Of a DNA stretch of 29,516 nt, positions 1 through 7,157 are shown piece after piece. A program made the position numbers and the translations under genes. Below the pieces are notes generated by a model. It did no database searches. It had not been told where the DNA came from and was given only the letters and a program-made list of their open reading frames with translations. The stretch covers positions 1 through 29,516 of IMG/VR virus record IMGVR_UViG_3300022752_000287, one strand, 5' to 3'. Origin of the DNA: a virus. The stretch's first letter is position 1, and each line of letters begins with the position of its first letter.

Positions 1-2570
1 AGATCACCGAGGACATGACCGATGCGCAAAAGCTGGCTTACAAGCTGCTGGTCGATCTGCGCGATGGCACTGTCAAGCTCAACGAAAAGCAGACCGAGCA
101 GATTGCCAATTCGCTTGAGCTGATGCTGGCGACCGACAAGGTCAATCAAGAGCTCAAGAAGAACGAGGAATACATCAAAGCTGTCTCTAAGGCGACCATC
201 GATTTTCTTGAGACGCAGGACAAAAAGCTCGAATCGCTGCTTGAGGACATTGAAAAGCAGCGCGAAGCCAATCAAGAGATCGACCTTGGCAAGGAAGCGC
301 TTGAGCGCTTGCGCATTGAGAAGCTACGCGAGACGGCAGCAAGCCTGGATCGCAAAGCTGCACTGCTTGAGGAGCTTGGACTTGATGGCGAAATTGCGAA
401 AAGTTACCGAGATCAGGCCAAGGCTTTGCGTGACCTTGCAGCGCTTAAGGATGAGGGCGTTGCTGTTCAAGCGGCAAAAGATGCTGCAGACGAGTGGAAA
501 AAGACTAGCGATTCAATCAGCGAATCGCTGACCGATGCCTTGCTGCGCGGCTTTGAGTCGGGCAAGGACTTTGGCAAGAACCTGATGGACACGTTAAAAA
601 ACATGTTTCAGACCTTGGTGCTGCGGCCAATCATTCAGCCGGTGGCGCAAGGCATGGCCAACGTGGTGCTTGGTGCCTTTGGCATGGGCGCTGCGGGGCC
701 AGCATCAGCAGCAGGCAACGCAATGGGCACGTTCAACGTGATGTCAGGCTTGAAAAGCGCCTACGACATGATCACAGGCAGCTTCGCATCGCTTGGCAAC
801 TCGATCTCGTTTGCCGCGCAAGACATCGGCGCCTGGCTGGTAAGCAACACGACGGGCGTGATGAACAGCGCTGGCGCAAGCCTTATGACCAATGCGGGCG
901 CGATTGGCACTGGTGCAGGTTATGCAGCCGGTGGCTTGGCAGGGATTGGCATCGGTAACGTGATCTCTGGCGACTATTCGACGTTTGGCAACAAGAACGT
1001 CTCCACCACCGCAGGCGCTGTGATCGGCTCAGTGCTTGGTGGGCCGATTGGGGGCGCAATTGGCGGCGCGATCGGTGGTCTGGTCAATCGCGCTTTTGGC
1101 AGCAAACCGAAAGAAGCAACCGACACTGGCATCACCGGCACCTTAAGCGCCGCAGGCGCAAGCGTTCAATCGTTTACCGATTGGATCAAGGAAGGCGGCT
1201 GGTTTAAGTCAGACAAGACAGGCCGAGACATGGAGGCGCTTGGCACTGAGCTCAATGCGTTTCTCGATGGCTCGGTGAAGATGGTTGCTGCCGCGACCAA
1301 GGATTACGCAAAGATCATTGGCCTAAATGCCGACGCAATCGATGGCTTTAGCCAGCAAGTGACGATCAGCCTTAAAGGTCTAAGCGCCGCTGAACAAGAG
1401 CAGGCGATCGCCAAGGCGATTCAAGGCTTCCAAGACAACCTGGTCGCGCAAATCGGCGCATTGCTTGTGCCATTCCAGATGGCCGGTGAATCGTTGGCGC
1501 AGACGCTTGCACGCCTGGCGCAAATTCAGATCGTCAGCGAGCAGCTCAACGAGTTCGGAGGTGCCTTCAGCAACTTTGCCACTGCGTCGGTTACAGCACG
1601 CCAAAGCATCATTGAACTGGCTGGCGGCATTGAGCAGCTGGTCGCTAAAGCTCAGGGCTTTGTGGCCAACTTTTACACGCGCGAGGAGCAGGCAGCGATT
1701 ACGGCGCGTGGCGTTGTTACCGCGCTTGCGCAGTCAGGGTTCACTGAGTCGCAAATTGCGGCGCTTGAAACAAAGGCCGATTTCCGAACACTGCTTGAGA
1801 GCATCGATGTCAGCACCGAGATCGGTCAAAAGCAGTTTGTGACCTTACTTGATTTGTCGCAAAGCTATGCAGAGACGGTTCCCATCATGGAGGAACAAGG
1901 CCTTTCGTTGCTTGAGCTGATTAAAGACGCGCCAAACATTGAGATGCTGCAGAAGATCTTTGAGACCGATGCTCAATATCAAAGTCGCGTTCAAACAGCA
2001 GAGGAGCTTGCACAGTCAACCTTTGAAAGCATGGTCGCAAGCCTTGGAACGATCGACGTGTCCGTTAACAATTTGACGGTTGTTATTGGAAGAGGTTTAG
2101 ACAACATTGCCATGCAGACAGCGGCTGCGATCAGTTCTGCAAACATGGCGGCACAACAAGCGATCGCCGCAGCTCAAGCCTCAGCAGCGGTGGCTGCAGC
2201 AGCTCAAGCAGATGCCGATGCGGCCAATGCGCTTGCCGAATCCATTGCATCAAACATAGATATTGGTGGCGGCAATGCGATGGGTGGCTATATCGGTGGG
2301 CCGACGATTGTGGGCGAGCATGGGCCTGAGATCTTCAATCCGCAGACCAGGCAGATCTACACCGCACCAGCCACAGCCAACATGCTCGGCGGTGGCGAAG
2401 TTGCTGCCGAGATCAGAGCCTTGCGCGATGAGGTGTCGCTCATGCGCTCAGAGACGCGGGCAACGGCTGTGAACACTTCCAAGATGGTGCGCTTGCAAGA
2501 CAACTGGGACGTGCGCGGCTTGACGATCAAGACCGATGCTGACCAACCGATTAACACGGTGGCCGCATGA
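1..2570 (+). CDS. Tail tape measure protein, 5-prime truncated by window edge
   Basis: The frame is open from the first bases. The first ATG (position 15) is probably internal, so the start lies outside the window. The visible 851 residues have the tape-measure pattern: a charged, coiled-coil-like first 170 residues, a segment near 170-215 like the lambda-family tape measure C-terminal region (DALLRGFESGKDFGKNL), then long hydrophobic Gly/Ala-rich stretches (about 215-360). The C-terminus has GGYIGGPTIVGEHGPEIF, a motif I know from many siphophage tape measures. The family sets tail length inside the tail tube and helps DNA entry at the inner membrane. The next gene overlaps by ATGA. The family is clear; the true N-terminus cannot be seen. 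Confidence 0.9.
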   Translation, partial: ITEDMTDAQKLAYKLLVDLRDGTVKLNEKQTEQIANSLELMLATDKVNQELKKNEEYIKAVSKATIDFLETQDKKLESLLEDIEKQREANQEIDLGKEALERLRIEKLRETAASLDRKAALLEELGLDGEIAKSYRDQAKALRDLAALKDEGVAVQAAKDAADEWKKTSDSISESLTDALLRGFESGKDFGKNLMDTLKNMFQTLVLRPIIQPVAQGMANVVLGAFGMGAAGPASAAGNAMGTFNVMSGLKSAYDMITGSFASLGNSISFAAQDIGAWLVSNTTGVMNSAGASLMTNAGAIGTGAGYAAGGLAGIGIGNVISGDYSTFGNKNVSTTAGAVIGSVLGGPIGGAIGGAIGGLVNRAFGSKPKEATDTGITGTLSAAGASVQSFTDWIKEGGWFKSDKTGRDMEALGTELNAFLDGSVKMVAAATKDYAKIIGLNADAIDGFSQQVTISLKGLSAAEQEQAIAKAIQGFQDNLVAQIGALLVPFQMAGESLAQTLARLAQIQIVSEQLNEFGGAFSNFATASVTARQSIIELAGGIEQLVAKAQGFVANFYTREEQAAITARGVVTALAQSGFTESQIAALETKADFRTLLESIDVSTEIGQKQFVTLLDLSQSYAETVPIMEEQGLSLLELIKDAPNIEMLQKIFETDAQYQSRVQTAEELAQSTFESMVASLGTIDVSVNNLTVVIGRGLDNIAMQTAAAISSANMAAQQAIAAAQASAAVAAAAQADADAANALAESIASNIDIGGGNAMGGYIGGPTIVGEHGPEIFNPQTRQIYTAPATANMLGGGEVAAEIRALRDEVSLMRSETRATAVNTSKMVRLQDNWDVRGLTIKTDADQPINTVAA

Positions 2571-3481
2571 AAGTCATCAAGCCTCAGACTTTCAACTCTG
2601 CCACGACTTTAGTGTCAACGTCTGCGGTCGAGACCCTAAGCAACTGGGCTGCTGGAACTTATGCGCTAAATGCAAAAGTGCTGCACCCGCTCACAGTCAA
2701 CGGAGTCACGTTCAAGTATCAGTGGACAAGCCTTGTTGCAAACAACACCGCAACGCCTGGGACTGACGCCACAAAATGGCTGCAAGGCGATGTGGGAAAC
2801 AAAGACGCGATGTTTGATGGGCAAGTCAACGTGTCCACTACCGGCACGTCGCCGCTAACGGTCACCATTCGCGCACCGCTTGCTAACTCGGTTGGTTTTG
2901 TGGGGCTTGTCGGCTCGCAGCTGGTTGTGACCGTGAAGGACAACGGAGCTAATCCGGCGGTTTACACGCGCACGGTCAACTTAGATGGCTCCATCATTGT
3001 TGATTTTTACATGTACTTTTTCGAGCCTTTTGTGCAGCTCGGTGAAGTGGTGCTGACCGATTTGCCACCGTATTTGAACGGCCAAATTACAGCGACGCTG
3101 ACCAGTGGTAGTCCTGTTGAAATTGGCGAAATTGTGTGGGGTACGTCGTATGTGCTGAGTGACAAAGGAATTGAGCAGGGCGCCTCAGTCAGCATCATCG
3201 ATTACAGCCGCAAGGACACAGACGCCGACACTGGACGCACGACCTTTACGCGTCGCGCTTTCAGCAAGCGCATGTCGGGCCAGTTTATGGTTGCTAACGA
3301 CCGAATCAACAGCGTGCAGCGCATCTTGGCAGACCTTCGCGCGGTGCCCAGCGTGTACATCGGATCAGAAGATGCCCAGTACGCGCCACTTGTTGTTTAT
3401 GGCTTTTACCGAGACTTTTCAATCGACATTGCTTACCCGACCACAAGCCTGTGCCGCATCGAGGTCGAGGGACTGATCTAA
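2567..3481 (+). CDS. Distal tail-like protein with carbohydrate-binding-like N-terminal module
   Basis: This 304-residue protein starts at an ATG overlapping the tape measure stop (ATGA), the usual place for distal tail or baseplate-hub proteins. Residues about 28-70 show spaced aromatics and a W-x-x-G-T-Y ... V-x-x-x-G-x-x-x-x-x-Q-W ... P-G-x-D-x-x-x-W pattern like CBM5/12-type chitin-binding modules, which phages often attach to tail proteins. The rest is beta-rich and ends in a segment (about 205-304) that may form the tail-interacting domain. No catalytic motif is visible. The tail role rests on position; the carbohydrate-binding role rests on motif shape only. Confidence 0.6.
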   Translation: MKVIKPQTFNSATTLVSTSAVETLSNWAAGTYALNAKVLHPLTVNGVTFKYQWTSLVANNTATPGTDATKWLQGDVGNKDAMFDGQVNVSTTGTSPLTVTIRAPLANSVGFVGLVGSQLVVTVKDNGANPAVYTRTVNLDGSIIVDFYMYFFEPFVQLGEVVLTDLPPYLNGQITATLTSGSPVEIGEIVWGTSYVLSDKGIEQGASVSIIDYSRKDTDADTGRTTFTRRAFSKRMSGQFMVANDRINSVQRILADLRAVPSVYIGSEDAQYAPLVVYGFYRDFSIDIAYPTTSLCRIEVEGLI

Positions 3482-3493
3482 AGGACGAGCACA

Positions 3494-4402
3494 ATGCCCA
3501 TCACAGCACTGCCGACGCCACCAAGCAGAAACGACCCGACCAACTTTTCCACACGGGCTGACGCATTCCTGGCGGCGCTTCCGACGTTTGTCAGCGAAGC
3601 CAACGCGCTTCAAAGCGACGTCAACACCAAGCAGACCACAGCCTCCAACGCGGCTACAACCGCGACCACGCAGGCATCCAATGCTGCGACATCGGCAAGC
3701 GCTGCAGCTGGTTCCGCGTCGGCAGCCGCAACGTCGGCAGCGGGCATCAACCTGGGCGGCAAGCTCAACCTTGGTGCCAAAGCGTCAAACCCGACCGTTG
3801 ACAACGAGGGCGCTGCGTTGACAGCTGGTGCGATCTACTACAACACGACCGTCAATGAGACACGGCAATGGACCGGAACAATCTGGAAGCCAATCGGTAC
3901 ATCAATCAATGGCACTGCGCAGCGTCAGATCTTCACCGCAACAGCAGGCCAAACGACCTTCTCAATCGTCTATGACGTTGGCTACATCGACGTTTACCTG
4001 AACGGTGTTAAGCAAGTCGATGGCACTGACTTCACGGCCACCAACGGCACGACTGTCGTGTTTGCAAGCGCTCTTGCTGCAGGCGACGTGGTGGACATGG
4101 TTGCCTACGGATTGTTCTTGCTTGCATCGGACGCGCTAAACGTCCAGGTCATCAGCAGCAACACCAACGCGCTTGCTTATCGCGTTTATGTGCTGACCGC
4201 ATCGCTGACCTTGACGCTGCCCGCATCGCCATCGCCTGGGCAATACCTGCGCATCAGCAATGCAAGCGGCACGACGACCTGCGTGGTCGCTCGCAATGGC
4301 AGCAACATCATGAGCTTGGCCCAGGATCTGACGCTTAATGTCATCAACGCAGCGACCACGCTGATGTATGCCGATGCCACACGCGGCTGGGTCTTCATTT
4401 AG
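3494..4402 (+). CDS. Tail fibre protein
   Basis: 302 residues, preceded by an AAGGA ribosome site. The N-terminus (MPITALPTPPSRNDPTNF, then a short helix) resembles the anchor of many phage tail fibres. Residues about 45-85 are a low-complexity Ala/Ser/Thr coiled-coil-like repeat (NAATSASAAAGSASAAATSA), typical of trimeric fibre shafts. A YYNTT...RQWTG...WKPIG segment follows (about 115-135), then a beta-rich region with VYLNGVKQVDGTDFT (about 175-190), a motif frequent in fibre tips. It opens a run of fibre genes. It probably links tail tip to receptor-binding parts; receptor unknown. Confidence 0.75.
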   Translation: MPITALPTPPSRNDPTNFSTRADAFLAALPTFVSEANALQSDVNTKQTTASNAATTATTQASNAATSASAAAGSASAAATSAAGINLGGKLNLGAKASNPTVDNEGAALTAGAIYYNTTVNETRQWTGTIWKPIGTSINGTAQRQIFTATAGQTTFSIVYDVGYIDVYLNGVKQVDGTDFTATNGTTVVFASALAAGDVVDMVAYGLFLLASDALNVQVISSNTNALAYRVYVLTASLTLTLPASPSPGQYLRISNASGTTTCVVARNGSNIMSLAQDLTLNVINAATTLMYADATRGWVFI

Positions 4403-4411
4403 GGGTTATTG

Positions 4412-4616
4412 ATGAGCACATTTTCTCAATTCTTCAGCGGCGGTAAGAGTCAATCTGAGGTCTTTACGTCTGGCCCTGGCACCTGGACGGTCCCCGCAAA
4501 CGTCACAAGCGTGCGCGTGTTTCTTGTTGGCGGCGGCGGGGGGCGGCGGTGGTGCAGTCAACGCAGCGGGAGCTAACGGCGGCTCTGGCTACATCATGAT
4601 CACTTGGGTTGGTTAA
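4412..4616 (+). pseudogene. Short glycine-rich adhesin-like gene, frameshifted at a G6 tract
   Basis: An ATG at 4412, ten bases after the fibre stop, opens a frame whose product begins MSTFSQFFSGGKSQSEVF and continues into TWTVPANVTSVRVFLVGGGGG. That matches the start of the glycine-rich adhesin domain in the next gene (SGTWTVPAGVTKCKITVTGGGGG). At the run of six G (4538-4543) the frame shifts and hits TAA at 4574-4576, giving 54 residues. With one G fewer it reads on as GGGAVNAAGANGGSGYIMIT and ends at TAA 4614-4616, giving 67 residues with the normal end of this domain type. Either the G run carries a sequencing or real insertion, or the tract is a slippage switch or recoding site. Even repaired, the domain is very short. 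Confidence 0.6.
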
Positions 4617-4629
4617 TTAGAGGTCACTT

Positions 4630-5379
4630 ATGTCTAAAGCAAGAACCCTAGCAAACGTCGTCAGCACTGGAAACGTGCTGGCAGATGGCTCGGTCGCTGC
4701 GTCCGAATTGACCGGCACCTTGTCGGTTGCTCAAGGCGGAACCGGTGCTTCAACGCTAACCGCTAACAACGTCCTTCTTGGTAACGGGACATCTGCATTA
4801 CAGGTAGTCGCTCCCGGTTCAAGTGGAAATGTACTGACAAGTAACGGAACGACTTGGCAATCAACAGCGCCTGCTGGTGGTTTTACCAACTTGGCAGTTT
4901 TCACTTCATCTGGTACTTGGACGGTTCCTGCTGGCGTTACGAAGTGCAAGATCACTGTAACTGGAGGAGGTGGTGGTACTTATACCAATTATCCGACAAG
5001 CGGTGGCGCTGGTGGCACCGCAATTAAATATTTAACTCTTTCTGGCGGATCAATGACTATAACAGTCGGCGCTGGAGGGGCAATTGATACCAGCTCTCCT
5101 GGTGGCAGCTCTAGCGTGGTCTATGGGGCGACAACCGTTACTGGTGGTGGAGGTCAAAATTCAGCCGGTGGATCTGCCGGCCCCGGTGGTAATGGTAGTG
5201 GTGGTGATTTGAATATTTATGGTGGCGCCGGATTACGAACAGGCGCTGCTACTGCTGTGGGCGGTGTGTCGTTTTGGGGTGGCGATTATTCTTATGGGTC
5301 AGGCGGTTCGGTTTTGTATGCGTTTGGGGCTTTTTCTTTCAACGCTGGCAACGCAGGTGTCGTTGTTATTGAGTATTAA
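4630..5379 (+). CDS. Glycine-rich tail fibre / adhesin
   Basis: 249 residues; GAGG ribosome site seven bases upstream. Residues 1-85 contain the fibre repeat type GTLSVAQGGTGAST and NVLLGNGTSALQVV...NVLTSNGTTWQS, common in environmental phage fibres. From about 95 a glycine-rich domain begins (WTVPAGVTKCKITVTGGGGG), continues through GG-rich loops and closes with NAGVVVIEY. Poly-glycine strands like these can pack as polyglycine-II bundles in known phage adhesins (T4-like gp38 of S16), which expose variable loops to the receptor. This one may bind the host surface. Codon usage is somewhat AT-richer than in upstream structural genes. Confidence 0.75.
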   Translation: MSKARTLANVVSTGNVLADGSVAASELTGTLSVAQGGTGASTLTANNVLLGNGTSALQVVAPGSSGNVLTSNGTTWQSTAPAGGFTNLAVFTSSGTWTVPAGVTKCKITVTGGGGGTYTNYPTSGGAGGTAIKYLTLSGGSMTITVGAGGAIDTSSPGGSSSVVYGATTVTGGGGQNSAGGSAGPGGNGSGGDLNIYGGAGLRTGAATAVGGVSFWGGDYSYGSGGSVLYAFGAFSFNAGNAGVVVIEY

Positions 5380-5393
5380 GTTAGGGAGTTGTC

Positions 5394-5642
5394 ATGTCAA
5401 ATTACGCAGTCATTGAAAATGGTAAGGTCGTAAATATAGTTGTCTCAGAACCAGAATATGCAGCGCAGCAAGGTTGGGTGGCTTTGCCCAAAAATGCAGG
5501 TATTGGCTGGGATTATGTTGACGGGCAATTTGTTGACAACCGCCCAGCGCCCGAAGTGATAGCACCCCCTGCGTTAACCAAGGAGCAGTTGCTTGCTCAA
5601 CTTCAGGCTTTGCAGGCGCAGATCGAATCGCTTGAAGCGTAA
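5394..5642 (+). CDS. Small fibre-associated protein, possible fibre assembly factor
   Basis: 82 residues, following the adhesin by 14 bases with a GGGAG ribosome site. It begins MSNYAVIENGKVVNIVVSEP and contains GIGWDYVDGQFVDNRP, a pattern common in small proteins encoded directly after phage fibre genes. It ends with a Gln/Leu-rich amphipathic helix (TKEQLLAQLQALQAQIESLEA-like, about 62-82) suited to a coiled coil. Known tail-fibre chaperones have a similar place and size, so an assembly role is plausible but only inferred. Confidence 0.6.
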   Translation: MSNYAVIENGKVVNIVVSEPEYAAQQGWVALPKNAGIGWDYVDGQFVDNRPAPEVIAPPALTKEQLLAQLQALQAQIESLEA

Positions 5643-5653
5643 GGAGCAAGAAC

Positions 5654-5848
5654 GTGAGCACCACGCAACACGCCACCGAATCCACAGCCGCAATCGCAGC
5701 CAAAACAGCTCCTCCAGTGAGCGTGTCAATTGCCAGCGTAGCGGGCTACCAGGTCAGCGAGATTTTGCTGTGGGCGACGTTGGTCTACACGGTGCTCATG
5801 ATCGGACACAAGCTCTATCAGATCTTTAAGGAGTTTCGAGGTGAGTGA
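5654..5848 (+). CDS. Small membrane protein, holin-like
   Basis: 64 residues from a GTG start, chosen because AAGGAG sits eight bases upstream at 5641-5646. It has a polar Thr/Ala-rich N-terminus, one clear hydrophobic segment (about 37-53, SEILLWATLVYTVLMIGHKL) and a basic tail (KLYQIFKEFRGE). Size and single membrane span fit small phage holins, which form the inner-membrane lesion that triggers lysis. It lies about 4.5 kb before the endolysin, away from the lysis cassette. A SAR endolysin would need only a pinholin-type partner. Function inferred. Confidence 0.5.
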   Translation: MSTTQHATESTAAIAAKTAPPVSVSIASVAGYQVSEILLWATLVYTVLMIGHKLYQIFKEFRGE

Positions 5849-6158
5849 TCTTGCTTTCAAACGCGGCTCGACACTCAGCCTGGCGGGCATCTGCAAGCTG
5901 CCGCAAGGCACCTGGTCGGCAACATCAAAGATCAAGCTCATCAGCGGCACCAAGGTGAGCCTTGGCGTGGCTTTGGCTGCTCTTCAAGCGGTCGGACCCG
6001 ACGGTGAAACGCACAGCATTGCTTTGAGCAAAGCCGCTGCGGACACGGCGAGCTGGGCAGCTGGCACTGCGCGAATTGACATTGTTTTCACGGACACGGC
6101 AGGCAACTCGGTGCCGACCGAGACCTTTGAGCTCGTCATCGAGGAGACGATCACATGA
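5841..6158 (+). CDS. Putative minor structural (fibre-region) protein
   Basis: 105 residues from a GTG start overlapping the previous stop by eight bases, with AGGAG upstream. It begins MSDLAFKRGSTLSLAGICKL and is predicted all-beta, ending TETFELVIEETIT. The layout FxRGxTxxLxGxxxLP is like N-terminal beta-sandwich domains of small phage tail or baseplate proteins (BppU-N-like), though I cannot assign a family. It runs by ATGA overlap into the next gene, so it is made with fibre parts. No enzyme motif. Confidence 0.6.
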   Translation: MSDLAFKRGSTLSLAGICKLPQGTWSATSKIKLISGTKVSLGVALAALQAVGPDGETHSIALSKAAADTASWAAGTARIDIVFTDTAGNSVPTETFELVIEETIT

Positions 6159-6427
6159 CCGCGCTCGTCAACTTCGAGGTGCGTCTCACCAACTTCAATC
6201 AGCCAGGCGATGTGGGCGTCGATCCATCGACCAACCAGGTTGTGATCACGGCGCTGCAGACGGTGCTCAAGGGCGACACAGGGCCACAAGGGCCACCAGG
6301 CGCGGCAAGCGGAAGCCTGGACGATCTGACCGACGTCAATGTGACAGTCAAAGCAACAAACGAGTTTTTGGCCTGGAACGGAACAAACTGGGTCGCACAG
6401 CCGCTGGATGGCGGCACTTTTAACTGA
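6155..6427 (+). CDS. Short collagen-like fibre protein
   Basis: 90 residues, ATGA-coupled to the gene before. Residues about 1-37 form a beta-type head (MTALVNFEVRLTNFNQPGDV). A very short collagen-like triplet run follows (KGDTGPQGPPGAA, about 39-51), then LDDLTDVNVTVKATNEFLAWNGTNWVAQPL, a trimeric-fibre segment common downstream of collagen repeats in phage fibres. It is probably a small trimeric fibre or connector. The triplet run is only four Gly-X-Y units, much shorter than usual. Confidence 0.65.
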   Translation: MTALVNFEVRLTNFNQPGDVGVDPSTNQVVITALQTVLKGDTGPQGPPGAASGSLDDLTDVNVTVKATNEFLAWNGTNWVAQPLDGGTFN

Positions 6428-6438
6428 AGGGGTAAATC

Positions 6439-6894
6439 ATGGCTCGCATTCAACTTAAACGTGGCCTTAAGGCCAATCTGCCCTCATCGTCAATGTTGGC
6501 CGGTGAAGCTCATTTCACAACCGATCGCGGCACGCTGCACGTTGCCACGGGCGCATCAGTCTCGCTGCCGATCGTCCCAGCAGTCGATGATCTGACGACG
6601 CTTGCCAGCATTGACGGTGCTGCCGATCTGATTCTGGTTCACGACGCGTCGGAAGCTGCTGGTCAAAAAGAAAAGAAGATCACCTTTAACAACTTCAAGA
6701 CTGCGCTCAACATTCCGGCAGGCACGACCGATGAAAAGGTTGCTGTGGTTTCCGGCGGCACCGCAGGCTACATCTTTGGCACCGACGGCACCGATGGCAT
6801 CTTGCGAATGAATAGCTCGATGCTAATGACCAAGGACGCGTCCAATGGCTTTGTGACCTTGGCTGTCGGCACCGTGGACTGCGGGACGTTCTAA
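6439..6894 (+). CDS. Fibre protein with KRG (Mtd-N-like) module, copy 1
   Basis: 151 residues; AAGGGG ribosome site. The N-terminus reads MARIQLKRGLKANLP...LAGEAHFTTDRGTLHVATGAS, matching the plan I/LxLKRG ... LxxGE ... TDxxxLxVGTG found at the N-terminus of Bordetella phage Mtd-type fibres and many environmental ones. The centre includes a segment with ASIDGAADLILVHDASEAAG. The end (TKDASNGFVTLAVGTVDCGTF) is beta-like. The next gene starts in a TAATG overlap. The module probably attaches the protein to the tail or trimerises it; the tip function is unknown. Confidence 0.7.
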   Translation: MARIQLKRGLKANLPSSSMLAGEAHFTTDRGTLHVATGASVSLPIVPAVDDLTTLASIDGAADLILVHDASEAAGQKEKKITFNNFKTALNIPAGTTDEKVAVVSGGTAGYIFGTDGTDGILRMNSSMLMTKDASNGFVTLAVGTVDCGTF

Positions 6895-7157
6895 TGCCCA
6901 CGCTCAAGATCAAGCGCGGCACACGCGCTCAGATCACGACGGCTGCAGGCGCCAGCCAGCTTGCTGCAGGCGAGCCTTATCTGATCACCGATGAGGCGAG
7001 GATTGCCATTGGCACCTCGGCAACGAGCTTCATGGACTTTGCCAAGTTGAGCGAGGCGGGTGGAGGCGGTGGCGGCAGCTCAAACACGGCCATTGAGGGC
7101 GGCTTTCCAGACTCGTCCTATGCCGCGATCACACCGATTGATGGAGGTACTCCTTAA
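6894..7157 (+). CDS. Small fibre protein with KRG module, copy 2
   Basis: 87 residues, TAATG-overlapped on both sides. MPTLKIKRGTRAQITTAAG...LAAGEPYLITDEARIAIGTS repeats the N-terminal plan of the genes before and after. The rest is only a Gly linker (GGGGGGSS, about 62-70) and a short tail (NTAIEGGFPDSSYAAITPIDGG). It is nearly an isolated attachment module. It may be a truncated fibre, a linker protein or a decoy copy kept for recombination. Confidence 0.7.
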   Translation: MPTLKIKRGTRAQITTAAGASQLAAGEPYLITDEARIAIGTSATSFMDFAKLSEAGGGGGGSSNTAIEGGFPDSSYAAITPIDGGTP

